The notes beneath the pieces are model-generated. The model did not search any database. It was not told where the DNA came from and was given only the letters and a program-made list of their open reading frames with translations. 7,195 bases of DNA from an uncultured Moraxella sp. Its GTDB lineage: Bacteria > Pseudomonadota > Gammaproteobacteria > Pseudomonadales > Moraxellaceae. Position numbers and translations under genes: made by a program. The stretch covers positions 1-7,195 of the forward strand of contig CAKMOY010000081.1 in the NCBI GenBank assembly GCA_927911235.1. Direction: 5' to 3'. Of this stretch, positions 1-6,724 are shown piece after piece. The number at the start of each line of letters is the position of its first letter. Position 1 is the stretch's first letter.

Positions 1-213
1 TATCAAATTGGTTGATGTGGGGAAAATGCCACCCGAAGGCGAAAAAAATCCAAGTTCGCTTGCAAGTCAGCAGTGAAAGCAGACAACCCCATCGCCAAAT
101 TCGTTTAAGTTTTGGTTCGCAAGATTTTGATTTTAAAAACAACCTTTTACAAAATCCCAATCCAAAAACCACCGCCACGCCACTTAATACCATTTTAATT
201 AACCAAGTCAAAA
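1..213 (+). repeat. Left arm of a long inverted repeat (pairs with 334-539)
   Basis: This arm is the reverse complement of 334-539 apart from seven one-base insertions, all in this arm and all lengthening a homopolymer: G3 to G4, A3 to A4, C2 to C3 and A6 to A7 within about 18-48, then T3 to T4, A4 to A5 and T3 to T4 within about 130-148. No substitution was found over the arm. The copy begins at the first base of the window. Errors of this one type on one arm point to unpolished sequence rather than evolutionary divergence. Confidence 0.9.
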
Positions 214-340
214 GAACCAAAAAATTGTCAGTATTTATCTAAAAGCCGACAAACGTGGGAAATTTGTTTTACCAAAATTAACGGTTAGCACCGTGTATCC
301 GTTGGGAATTTTGCGTGCGTGGTCGTATGTGTTTTTTGAC
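1..340 (+). pseudogene. Inverted, error-containing piece of the DUF58 gene (probable contig-end artefact)
   Basis: Read on the plus strand, this stretch encodes part of the same DUF58 protein that is encoded on the minus strand at 799-335. Positions 1-213 repeat residues about 89-156 of that protein, with frame breaks. Positions 221-340, in a different frame, then give the expected next segment of a DUF58 protein, containing IYLKADKRGKF and VYPLGILRAWSYVFFD. The latter segment occurs nowhere else in the window, so it appears to be the true downstream part of the gene placed in the wrong orientation. The reading frame of 1-213 is disturbed by one-base expansions of homopolymer runs. I do not regard this as a functional gene; the open frame 12-242 is a by-product. 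A genuine inverted duplication is possible but less likely. Confidence 0.8.
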
Positions 341-799
341 TTGGTTAATTAAAATGGTATTAAGTGGCGTGGCGGTGGTTTTTGGATTGGGATTTTGTAA
401 AGGTTGTTTTAAATCAAAATCTTGCGAACCAAAACTTAAACGAATTTGGCGATGGGGTTGTCTGCTTTCACTGCTGACTTGCAAGCGAACTTGGATTTTT
501 TCGCCTTCGGTGGCATTTCCCACATCAACCAATTTGATATTTAACCCTGACAAATGGGCAAAGGTGTAATGAATGGTAACGACCATCAAACTTGCCAACA
601 AAAAACACAAACCCAAAATCAGATTGTTGGCATAATTCGTCCCTGCGACAAAGGTAATTAACAATAACAAAGCGTACATCACGCCTTCTTTGCTAAAAAA
701 AATGTACACATTTCGCACCGTTAAACGAGCGGACTGGGTCATGGGGGCTCGGCGTTTAAACCAAGACTCAAATTTTGTATCCAAATAATGTTGCAACAT
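278..799 (-). CDS. DUF58 family membrane protein, N-terminal part; 3' part lost at the fold-back
   Basis: DUF58 proteins are membrane-anchored and usually encoded directly downstream of a MoxR ATPase; the pair is thought to act in assembling or maturing envelope or metal-dependent complexes, but the role here is not known. The visible part has the usual layout: a basic N-terminus (FKRRAP about 14-19, ARLTVRNVYIF about 24-34), two hydrophobic helices at about 38-53 and 60-78 with the conserved NYANNL between them, then the start of the extracytoplasmic beta-rich region. Residues after about 155 (KHIRPRTQ onward) come from the inverted spacer and are not part of the real protein. Joining 799-335 to the plus-strand segment 221-340 would restore roughly 195 residues of a normal family member. 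The start at 799 lies 38 bases after the moxR stop and has only a weak AGG upstream; an internal ATG at codon 20 (742) is possible but would cut into the conserved basic region. Confidence 0.8.
   Translation of the reverse strand: MLQHYLDTKFESWFKRRAPMTQSARLTVRNVYIFFSKEGVMYALLLLITFVAGTNYANNLILGLCFLLASLMVVTIHYTFAHLSGLNIKLVDVGNATEGEKIQVRLQVSSESRQPHRQIRLSFGSQDFDLKQPLQNPNPKTTATPLNTILINQVKKHIRPRTQNSQRIHGANR
334..539 (-). repeat. Right arm of the inverted repeat, within the DUF58 coding sequence
   Basis: This arm keeps the uninterrupted DUF58 reading frame, so it is the correct copy. The two arms are separated by a spacer of about 120 bases (214-333). The junction on the right lies at a short shared string, TTTTGACTT (334-342), which is present both in the arm and as part of the T-run plus GAC of the spacer. 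A microhomology junction of this kind is expected when a copied strand switches template and folds back. Confidence 0.88.
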
Positions 800-837
800 A
801 GCCTATTTACCGTTTATCACCGTTTGTTAAACCACCA

Positions 838-1785
838 TTAAACCACAACAGGCACTTGTTTTAACAAATCATTGGCAATCGTGTTCAAGGTATCGCCACC
901 CAAATGATTAAACGGCACAAAACCCTGCCCCAAACGATGGTCTACCACCGCCGAAAACACTGCTTGGATATCTTCTGGCGTAACTTCATTATAGCCACCC
1001 AAATACGCATAGGCTTGCGAAGCGTGCTTTAACGCCAATACGCCACGAGTAGATAAGCCATGATAATCACGGCTTTCACGAGTTTTGGCGACCAAACGTT
1101 GCAAATAATCCACCACCACATCAGCAAAATGCACTTGTTTGACTTGGGTTTGGGCGGTCAATAAATCTTGCATAGACAGCATCGGCTGTACCGTTTTTAA
1201 CATTTCACGTCTATCAATGCCAAGCAACAGCTCTTTTTCCGCCTGTTTTGACGGATAACCCAATGACAAACACATCAAAAAACGGTCAAGTTGCGACTCT
1301 GGTAACACAAACACGCCTGATTGCTGGGTCGGATTTTGAGTCGCAATCACAAAAAACAGCTCTGGCAAACTGCGAGTTACGCCATCTTGCGACACTTGAC
1401 GCTCTTCCATCGCTTCAAGCAAGGCGGACTGGGTTTTTGGACTAGAACGGTTAATCTCATCGGCAAGCAACAATTGACAAAACACAGGGCCAGGCTTAAA
1501 TTCAAACGTGCCTGTATCAGTCTTGTACAGCGAAATCCCCAAAATATCCGCAGGCAACATATCACTGGTAAACTGCACACGGTTAAAATCCAAACCCAAA
1601 TGATTGGCAATGGCGTGTGCCAACGTGGTTTTACCCATCCCTGGTAAATCCTGTAACAACAAATGTCCATTGGCAAGCAAACACGCGACCGATAATTTTA
1701 CCACTTCAGGTTTATCAAGGACGATTTGGTTAATACCATTTAACATTTGTTGAAAATTTTGTTGTAACGGCGAAGAAGATTGCAT
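838..1785 (-). CDS. MoxR family AAA+ ATPase
   Basis: This is a full-length (315 aa) cytoplasmic AAA+ ATPase of the MoxR family, chaperone-like proteins that work with a DUF58 and often VWA-domain membrane partner. Visible motifs are Walker A DLPGMGKTT (46-54), Walker B LLLADE (105-110) followed by the family signature INRSSPKTQSALLEAMEE, sensor 1 in ATQNP (148-152), the arginine finger region ESQLDRF (163-169) and sensor 2 in LSTRG (244-248). The length and all catalytic residues are normal. The ATG at 1785 has a GGAAT sequence just upstream. It is followed after 38 bases by the DUF58 gene, so the two are almost certainly one transcription unit. The substrate complex cannot be read from the sequence, and the usual third member (transglutaminase-like or VWA gene) would lie beyond the left edge. 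Confidence 0.95.
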   Translation of the reverse strand: MQSSSPLQQNFQQMLNGINQIVLDKPEVVKLSVACLLANGHLLLQDLPGMGKTTLAHAIANHLGLDFNRVQFTSDMLPADILGISLYKTDTGTFEFKPGPVFCQLLLADEINRSSPKTQSALLEAMEERQVSQDGVTRSLPELFFVIATQNPTQQSGVFVLPESQLDRFLMCLSLGYPSKQAEKELLLGIDRREMLKTVQPMLSMQDLLTAQTQVKQVHFADVVVDYLQRLVAKTRESRDYHGLSTRGVLALKHASQAYAYLGGYNEVTPEDIQAVFSAVVDHRLGQGFVPFNHLGGDTLNTIANDLLKQVPVVV

Positions 1786-1838
1786 ACGTATTCCATTAAA
1801 AATTATAAAAAATCAAATGAATTAGTTTAGCAAAAATT

Positions 1839-1867
1839 GATAAAATTTTATAGTAACATCTTGTCAA
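1839..1867 (-). promoter_or_regulatory. Candidate promoter for moxR-DUF58
   Basis: On the minus strand a perfect TTGACA (1867-1862) is followed 17 bases later by TTTATC (1844-1839), a poor -10. Closer to the gene there is a perfect TATAAT (1807-1802) with no good -35, which would give a leader of about 10 bases. The stretch between the terminator and moxR is very A/T-rich, so such matches arise easily. Either could start the moxR operon; neither is convincing alone. Confidence 0.3.
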
Positions 1868-1879
1868 TAATTTGTAATA

Positions 1880-1908
1880 AAGGGTGAATTGCAAAACAAT
1901 TTACCCTT
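1880..1908 (-). terminator. Hairpin terminator after the betT remnant
   Basis: AAGGGTGAATTG (1880-1891) and CAATTTACCCTT (1897-1908) form a 12-base inverted repeat with a 5-base loop. There is one imperfect pair: G-U on the plus strand, C-A mismatch on the minus strand. On the minus strand the stem is followed by TTATTAC, a short and imperfect U-rich tail. The position, 20 bases beyond the betT stop, suggests it was the terminator of betT. It now separates the fimX-cytochrome unit and the bet relic from moxR. Confidence 0.6.
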
Positions 1909-1928
1909 AAAAAACCAATAAAATTTAA

Positions 1929-2153
1929 TTATTCCGCATCTGGAAAAACAGGACGATTACCGGGGGTTTGGCGATTGATATGCAAGAATGCACGATGTCG
2001 CTCATATTTATCCAAAATATCGTTAATCACTTGTTCTTTGTTGTAGCCTGACATATCGTTATCCTGCGAACCTTCGTGCAGATAGGTTTCTAGGCGATAA
2101 TAATTCATCTGATATTCAGGAATAATCGGATGCTCTGGCACAGGATAGCTCAC
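1929..2153 (-). pseudogene. betT: C-terminal remnant of a BetT-type choline transporter (BCCT family)
   Basis: This 74-codon frame resembles the cytoplasmic C-terminal domain of BetT, the high-affinity proton-coupled choline transporter. [19 protein letters not shown] followed by KEQVINDILDKYERHRAFLH matches the pattern YRxEVxLxEGxQxYDVMGxxxEQVIxDxxDQYERHxxFLH that I recall for this domain. The transporter's twelve membrane helices are absent: reading upstream in frame meets a TGA at 2165-2163, four codons before the GTG at 2153. The C-terminus itself (PVFPDAE) looks natural and is followed by a hairpin terminator. With no transmembrane part it cannot transport anything. The GTG start is only where the open frame happens to begin, and a free regulatory tail being made is conceivable but unsupported. 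Confidence 0.8.
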
Positions 2154-2156
2154 AGC

Positions 2157-2253
2157 ATGCAGTCAGCGGCAGGTTCTTCTTTAAAAGAAGTTACCATGGA
2201 GCTAGGTGGCAAATCACCTTTAATCATTTGTGATGATGCGGATATCAATAAAG
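2157..2253 (+). pseudogene. betB: Internal fragment of betaine aldehyde dehydrogenase (BetB)
   Basis: About 32 plus-strand codons, [19 protein letters not shown] followed by [14 protein letters not shown], match the middle of BetB, which oxidises betaine aldehyde to glycine betaine. MELGGKSP is the aldehyde dehydrogenase glutamate active-site motif, preceded by the SSLKEVT typical of BetB. The flanks do not match: to the left it abuts the betT remnant on the opposite strand, and to the right it runs directly into the 3' end of the cytochrome gene (stop at 2262-2264). The cofactor domain and the catalytic cysteine region are both missing. The fragment still reads in frame with a conserved motif, which suggests recent decay. 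The edges are accurate to a few codons only. Confidence 0.78.
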
Positions 2254-2261
2254 ATAAACCA

Positions 2262-2687
2262 TCACCGCAAGGTGGAAATATAAGCGATGATATCTTGACG
2301 CATTTGTTTGTCATTGATAGGGTCAGAACGCATTCTTGTGCCGTTAATCGCTTGTTTTGGATTGGCAATATAGCGGTCAAGCTCGGTACTATCCCATATG
2401 ATTTGGCTGTTTTTTAGGGCATCGGTATATTGATAATCAGTCAAAAGTGCCGATTTTGCCCCATAAATCTTAGACAGTTGTGGACCTTTTTTGTTGTTGC
2501 CTGCGACAAGTTTGTGGCATTGTTCACATTCTTGGTCGTAGTAGGTTTTTCCTTTGACACTATCGCCTTGTGTATAAACTGGCAGACTCACCGCAGGGCG
2601 TTCTGATGGTGGTTGTTTTTCACAGCCCACCAAGCCAATGCCGATAACCAAAGCCATACCACTGATTTTCATTACTTTTTTTAACAT
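2262..2687 (-). CDS. Small lipoprotein c-type cytochrome (class I)
   Basis: This 141-residue exported monohaem cytochrome c would carry electrons in the periplasm while anchored to a membrane by lipid. The N-terminus is basic and hydrophobic and ends in a lipobox LVGC (19-22). The haem site is CEQCH (54-58), with the class I features [10 protein letters not shown] (67-76) after it and the probable axial methionine in GTRMRSDP (116-123, Met119). The terminal helix [10 protein letters not shown] is typical. The start is either the ATG at 2687 or the ATG at codon 6 (2672), which leaves a shorter signal peptide; neither has a clear ribosome site. The gene begins 16 bases after the stop of the FimX-like gene and is probably translated from the same mRNA. 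Its redox partner is not evident. Confidence 0.88.
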   Translation of the reverse strand: MLKKVMKISGMALVIGIGLVGCEKQPPSERPAVSLPVYTQGDSVKGKTYYDQECEQCHKLVAGNNKKGPQLSKIYGAKSALLTDYQYTDALKNSQIIWDSTELDRYIANPKQAINGTRMRSDPINDKQMRQDIIAYISTLR

Positions 2688-2703
2688 ATTGTTTTAAATA
2701 TCA

Positions 2704-4881
2704 TCATGATTGTTCTGTTTGGATTTTCATTTCTTCACCTGGTTCTTGTAGGTAGTTACCTTGTAGGTATTTTGCACCCACCGTCCAAGCGGCACTCATA
2801 GCAGCAGGGTCTTGAATAAATGCCATCAAACTGCTTGAGCCATGCTCATGGATTTGGCTGATAACAGATGATATGGTCGCTACGTTGTCGCTATTTTCTA
2901 GGTCTTTGATATAAGAGCGGTCTAATCGCACGATATTTGGTTTAACAAAGTCTAAAATTTCCATTGAATTTGCCATTGTACCAAAACTATAAAGACCGAC
3001 ATAACAGCCCAGTTGTTGTAGTTGTACCGTCTGTTTGGCGGCGACCGACATATAGTCATGAACCATCGCTTCACTAAACTGCACCACCAAACGTCCAGCG
3101 TCATTGCCACCAATCGCTTGTAATAGTTTACCAACAAAAGCTGACAGTGTTTCATCTGTCAATGATGCATTACTCAAATGCACGAGCATACGTGCCGTTG
3201 GGTCAACGGTTGCACGGTATTGTTTTAGGTTTTTGCAGGCATTAATCAATACCCAGCGGTCAATTTTATCCATCAAACCATGCTCATTGGCAACGTTCAA
3301 GAACTTATCTGGTGTCATGACCGTGCCGTCTGCCAATGGCAACCGCAAGAATACTTCAAACATATTACTGGTGTCTTTTTCCACATCATAAATCGGTTGA
3401 TACATCAGTTTAAATTTGTTATGTTCAATCGCGCCACGCAAGGTTTCAAGCAATACCGAATCATCTTCGCTGGCAAACGCCGATGGGTCGTACAAATAGA
3501 AGGTATTGCCATTGGTATTGCTTTCTTTAATGCCCAAACTGACCCCTTGTAACACGCGGTTAATAATTACATCAACCTCAGGCGACGTGCTATTTATCAT
3601 CGTACCGCCGACGGTAACGGTGGTTTTGATAGTTCTATCACCAACATCAATCATGTTTTCAGCGATTTGGGCGACCAGTTGTTCACCAAGTGCGACGGTT
3701 TGTTCTTGGTTCATATTGGGTAGCAACAGCATAAATTGGCTATCGCTAAATCGGCTGACAAAGCCTTTGTGAACTTTGTCTTCGCCCAACAGTTCGGCAA
3801 TTTTTTGTTTTAATAAATTTGAAATATAAACGACAACCGCATCAACCCCTTGAATACCAAGGTTTAAGTTGATTTTACCAATGTCATCAATCCGCACGCA
3901 CAGCACGCCTGCAACCAAGCCTTTTTGCACCACGATTTCACGAATACCGGTAATCGCCTGCTCAAAGCCACGACGGTTAAAGATACCCGTCATTTGGTCA
4001 ATACGCTCCATTTCGGCAAGTTTTTTGGCAAGTTCGGCACTGTTACCACGTTCATCAGGTTGGATAATCACTTGTTGACATGGGTTGCCTTCATAGGTTG
4101 CGGCTGCCAGTTGCAGTGTGGCATCAAAGGTTGACCCATCTGTACGCACCGATTCAAACTGAAACTCAACATTGCTACGACCGCCTTTTTCAAAATCTTT
4201 TAAAAAAGTTTTAAAATCTTTGATGTTGTTACTGGCAATTAAGTCAATGATTGGCACGCCCATCAAGTCTTCCATGCTTTTAAAGCCAAACATTTCCAAA
4301 TACGGCTCGTTGGCATAGATATGCAAGCCTTCTTCTACATAGGCGACTGCACTTTTTGAGTTTTTAATCAAAATATTGGCACGTTGCTCAGCGTCCTTTA
4401 ACACTTGGCGTAAGCGTAGCAAATCTTCACGAAAACACGCTTGTTGATGTTCTTGATAAACTCGCAATGCCATTTCAAAAATCCGCTCTTTTGGCAAGGC
4501 ATCTACCGCCCCCCAAAAGCTATATAACGGCAAGGATTTGTCGGTTTTGTCTTCTTCGGTGACAATCTCAAGCTGTAGTTGCTCTTTGGCGTCCAGTTGT
4601 TTTTGGTCTATGCCGTCTTCAGGAATAATCCCAATAACAGGCAAATCAATCTCATGCTCTTGAATGATTTTGACAACTTGTGGTAACGTCAAGTCATAGG
4701 CTTTGCCCATCACTAACACGTCCCACGATTGGCGTAACAGCCGTAGCAATTCTTCTTTGTCGTCCAAAAAGCCCAAATTCACTTTTTTATAATAATTATC
4801 CTGCAACACATCTACCAACTGCTCGGCATACAGCTGATTGTCATCAATCACTAACAAATTCAAACGATTTGGTTGTTTCAT
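2704..4881 (-). CDS. fimX: FimX-like degenerate REC-PAS-GGDEF-EAL c-di-GMP effector
   Basis: This 725-residue cytoplasmic protein has the layout of FimX, which in Pseudomonas binds c-di-GMP and, with PilZ and PilB, promotes type IV pilus assembly and twitching. The domains are: a receiver-like domain (about 7-135) keeping an acidic DD pair (13-14) but with LVMGK where the phosphoacceptor Asp should be; PAS (about 168-275); GGDEF-like (about 293-465, opening with RIDQMTGIFNRRGF), where the signature reads FSDSQF (378-383); and EAL-like (about 478-720). In the EAL domain the motif is EVFLR (509-513), DDFGTG has become YSFGTM (631-636), the metal-site Asn of NLS is His (MLVHLS), and the EGVE segment is IQDP (689-692). 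The family hallmark QGNYLQEP (707-714) is present. It should therefore have neither cyclase nor phosphodiesterase activity. The start chosen is the ATG at 4881, with GGGA 7 bases upstream; an open frame to 5031 exists but runs through a terminator. The symbol is by similarity. Confidence 0.9.
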   Translation of the reverse strand: MKQPNRLNLLVIDDNQLYAEQLVDVLQDNYYKKVNLGFLDDKEELLRLLRQSWDVLVMGKAYDLTLPQVVKIIQEHEIDLPVIGIIPEDGIDQKQLDAKEQLQLEIVTEEDKTDKSLPLYSFWGAVDALPKERIFEMALRVYQEHQQACFREDLLRLRQVLKDAEQRANILIKNSKSAVAYVEEGLHIYANEPYLEMFGFKSMEDLMGVPIIDLIASNNIKDFKTFLKDFEKGGRSNVEFQFESVRTDGSTFDATLQLAAATYEGNPCQQVIIQPDERGNSAELAKKLAEMERIDQMTGIFNRRGFEQAITGIREIVVQKGLVAGVLCVRIDDIGKINLNLGIQGVDAVVVYISNLLKQKIAELLGEDKVHKGFVSRFSDSQFMLLLPNMNQEQTVALGEQLVAQIAENMIDVGDRTIKTTVTVGGTMINSTSPEVDVIINRVLQGVSLGIKESNTNGNTFYLYDPSAFASEDDSVLLETLRGAIEHNKFKLMYQPIYDVEKDTSNMFEVFLRLPLADGTVMTPDKFLNVANEHGLMDKIDRWVLINACKNLKQYRATVDPTARMLVHLSNASLTDETLSAFVGKLLQAIGGNDAGRLVVQFSEAMVHDYMSVAAKQTVQLQQLGCYVGLYSFGTMANSMEILDFVKPNIVRLDRSYIKDLENSDNVATISSVISQIHEHGSSSLMAFIQDPAAMSAAWTVGAKYLQGNYLQEPGEEMKIQTEQS

Positions 4882-4888
4882 AACATTG

Positions 4889-4892
4889 TCCC
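4889..4892 (-). promoter_or_regulatory. Ribosome binding site fixing the fimX start at 4881
   Basis: On the minus strand GGGA is followed by the 7 bases CAATGTT and then ATG AAA CAA. The encoded protein begins MKQPNRLNLLVIDDN, the normal beginning of a receiver domain. The 50 extra codons upstream (to 5031) are rich in Phe, Tyr, Asn and Lys, overlap the end of the preceding gene and cross a perfect terminator hairpin, so they should not be included. Confidence 0.75.
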
Positions 4893-4915
4893 AAATTTTG
4901 TAATAAAAACAAAAT

Positions 4916-4947
4916 AAAAGCCTAATTATAAAGCAATTAGGCTTTTT
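4916..4947 (-). terminator. Strong Rho-independent terminator between the PilZ-like gene and fimX
   Basis: AAAAGCCTAATT (4916-4927) and AATTAGGCTTTT (4935-4946) are perfect 12-base complements around a 7-base loop. On the minus strand the stem is followed by a T-rich tail (CTTTTATTTTG), and on the plus strand by TTTTT, so it could work in both directions. It sits about 47 bases past the stop of the upstream gene and 34 bases before fimX. Expression of fimX therefore depends on read-through or on a promoter overlapping the hairpin; no clear one was seen. Confidence 0.88.
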
Positions 4948-4993
4948 GCATAACTTATTTTGGTAAAATTGGTTAAAAGGTGGTTTTTTTAGA

Positions 4994-6724
4994 TTATTGT
5001 ACACGAACAAATGCATATTCTTCCACATCATCGGTCATGTTTAACAGTTCGGTTAAACGAATGTTGACTTCTTTGTTGTCAATTCGCATAATCAATTTTT
5101 CATCTACTTGATAACCAAGACGTGCGATCATAATCGTGGTTTTTTCACGGTTAAATTCGGCATTTTTGGGAATCATTAACGCAGGGACAAAGTGCTGTGG
5201 GCGTGTACCACTGTGATACAGCCTTACGCCACAAGGCACCATGCCTTTGCCAAACAGTTTCACATGAGAGTCAATGCTTAGCTCAACTGGCTCACCACTT
5301 TCAAATTTTGTTGATTTAATCGGCGTTTGGGCAATGTTATCAATACGCCCCAATAGCCAAGTTTTGTTCGCATCGTCCATCATGCGAATGCCGACCATAG
5401 AGCCAACTTGTAGATAACTCAAAGCGTTCAATTCGGCATTGCGATGTGTCGCACCGTTTTGCACGTTCATGGTTTGCGTATAGGCATAATGGCTCATCAA
5501 ATGCAACTGATGGTGATTTTTTTCTACCACATTCACCACCGTGGATTTGTTCAATTGCGTGTTATTTTGCGATTTTGGGCGTAAACGTTCTGGTAATTCA
5601 TGGGCTTGAATCAGATTACCCAGACTGGCTTTGTTCGCAAGCATATAATGGATATGATAAAATCCGATAACTGTTTGGCATTTTGCATTGGTTTTTGTTA
5701 GGCTTTCTGGTTGGGTGAGATTTTTTTTCAGATTTTCTAACATGATTTTTGCAAAACGCTCATAAATCTTGTCATTCATATCATCGCTGTTTTGCCCTTT
5801 TGTAATCATTTTTTGAAGCAAAGGTACAAGCTTTGACACACCCAAAAATAGACAGTCGCTGTCTTTGGCAAAAGGATTAAATGCCAAATCCGCATGATGT
5901 AATTTTGGTGGTTCATTGGATTTTAAGTTGATAAACAGATACGGTTTTTCTAATAAATCTTGTGACACCATCAACGTCTTTAAGCCGTCATTGCTAAATT
6001 TTTGCCACATTATCATATCAGGACGGCGACAAGCATACGGATTAATAATCTCGCTAAACAGGCACTGATGATAAATGTTTTCTAGGGTTAAAGGCTTGCC
6101 TTGGCTCAGACCTGTTTGTCCAAATAACGGCAAATGAATTGCCACATTTTGCCAACCATTTGCCAACATAAAATGATAGCACGCATTCAGCCAATGCCAA
6201 ATCACTTGCGTATCCGTACGATAGCCGATTTGCTTTTCAAACAAGGCTTGACGTAACAAGCTCATCATACCATACAGACACTGCTGTACCAGCTCATCAT
6301 GCGATTTTGTGGCATTGCCTAGCCCAAACATCGCACCTAGACCTTTTTTTTCTGCCAATTGCGGATTGTTTGCCACACGTTGCCACACACTGTAATAAAA
6401 CATCACCCCAACATAATGCACCGAAATCACCATGTCCAAGGCTTGCTGTTGATGCTCATCTAACAATCCAGACTGATTTTTATAAATATGGTGCAATCCT
6501 GCCAACAATCGTTCGTTAATTTTGTTAATATGCTCAAACAACTTGAGGCGTTTTGACTCGCTCATATTCGCTTGCATCAGTTGCGTTACTAGCGTGTGAT
6601 ACTGTACGTACATTTCGGTAGGGGCAAGCTGATTGAATCGCAGTTGCCAATTGGTCAACTTTTCACCATTTTTTCCAATCGCCAATTCCACATCGCTCAA
6701 TGCAATCAAAGCGTTTTTTGACAA
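4994..6724 (-). CDS. Uncharacterised protein with PilZ-like C-terminal region, next to fimX
   Basis: I cannot name this 576-residue, apparently cytoplasmic protein. No signal peptide or membrane helix is evident. Residues 1 to about 380 are mostly helical and polar, with conserved-looking aromatic stretches (SVHYVGVMFYYSVWQRV about 101-117; YRTDTQVIWHWLNACYHFM about 168-186). After a linker (about 380-430), residues 438-576 look like a beta barrel: VGSMVGIRMMDD, WLLGRIDNI, VELSIDSHVKL and GVRLYH, then VPALMIPKNAEF. This follows the pattern of PilZ-like barrels at the C-terminus of some gammaproteobacterial proteins (from memory), but the canonical RxxxR and D/NxSxxG c-di-GMP motifs are not evident. 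Its place between epmB and fimX suggests a link to c-di-GMP or pilus control; this is inference. The only in-frame start is TTG at 6724 (GAG 6 bases upstream). A well-placed ATG at 6753 is in another frame, and one extra base near 6724 would join it, adding about ten residues. Confidence 0.75.
   Translation of the reverse strand: MSKNALIALSDVELAIGKNGEKLTNWQLRFNQLAPTEMYVQYHTLVTQLMQANMSESKRLKLFEHINKINERLLAGLHHIYKNQSGLLDEHQQQALDMVISVHYVGVMFYYSVWQRVANNPQLAEKKGLGAMFGLGNATKSHDELVQQCLYGMMSLLRQALFEKQIGYRTDTQVIWHWLNACYHFMLANGWQNVAIHLPLFGQTGLSQGKPLTLENIYHQCLFSEIINPYACRRPDMIMWQKFSNDGLKTLMVSQDLLEKPYLFINLKSNEPPKLHHADLAFNPFAKDSDCLFLGVSKLVPLLQKMITKGQNSDDMNDKIYERFAKIMLENLKKNLTQPESLTKTNAKCQTVIGFYHIHYMLANKASLGNLIQAHELPERLRPKSQNNTQLNKSTVVNVVEKNHHQLHLMSHYAYTQTMNVQNGATHRNAELNALSYLQVGSMVGIRMMDDANKTWLLGRIDNIAQTPIKSTKFESGEPVELSIDSHVKLFGKGMVPCGVRLYHSGTRPQHFVPALMIPKNAEFNREKTTIMIARLGYQVDEKLIMRIDNKEVNIRLTELLNMTDDVEEYAFVRVQ

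Noticed and set aside
1..539. Inverted repeat as the ends of a transposon or invertible switch
   Set aside because: No transposase or recombinase gene, no target duplication, and the arm is ordinary DUF58 coding sequence with homopolymer errors.
315..569. Plus-strand open frame at the left end
   Set aside because: It is antisense to DUF58 and begins across the fold-back junction; no protein family resemblance.
2130..2417. Plus-strand open frame of 95 codons as a complete gene
   Set aside because: Only about 2157-2253 resembles BetB; the rest is antisense to the cytochrome gene and the first codons are antisense to the betT remnant.
2952..3155. Minus- and plus-strand open frames inside fimX (for example 2952-3155 and 3104-3391)
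   Set aside because: They lie wholly within the fimX coding frame and show no recognisable protein features.
4882..5031. A 50-codon N-terminal extension of the FimX-like protein
   Set aside because: It crosses a perfect terminator, overlaps the preceding gene's end and has low-complexity non-coding composition; the ATG at 4881 has a good ribosome site and begins a normal receiver domain.
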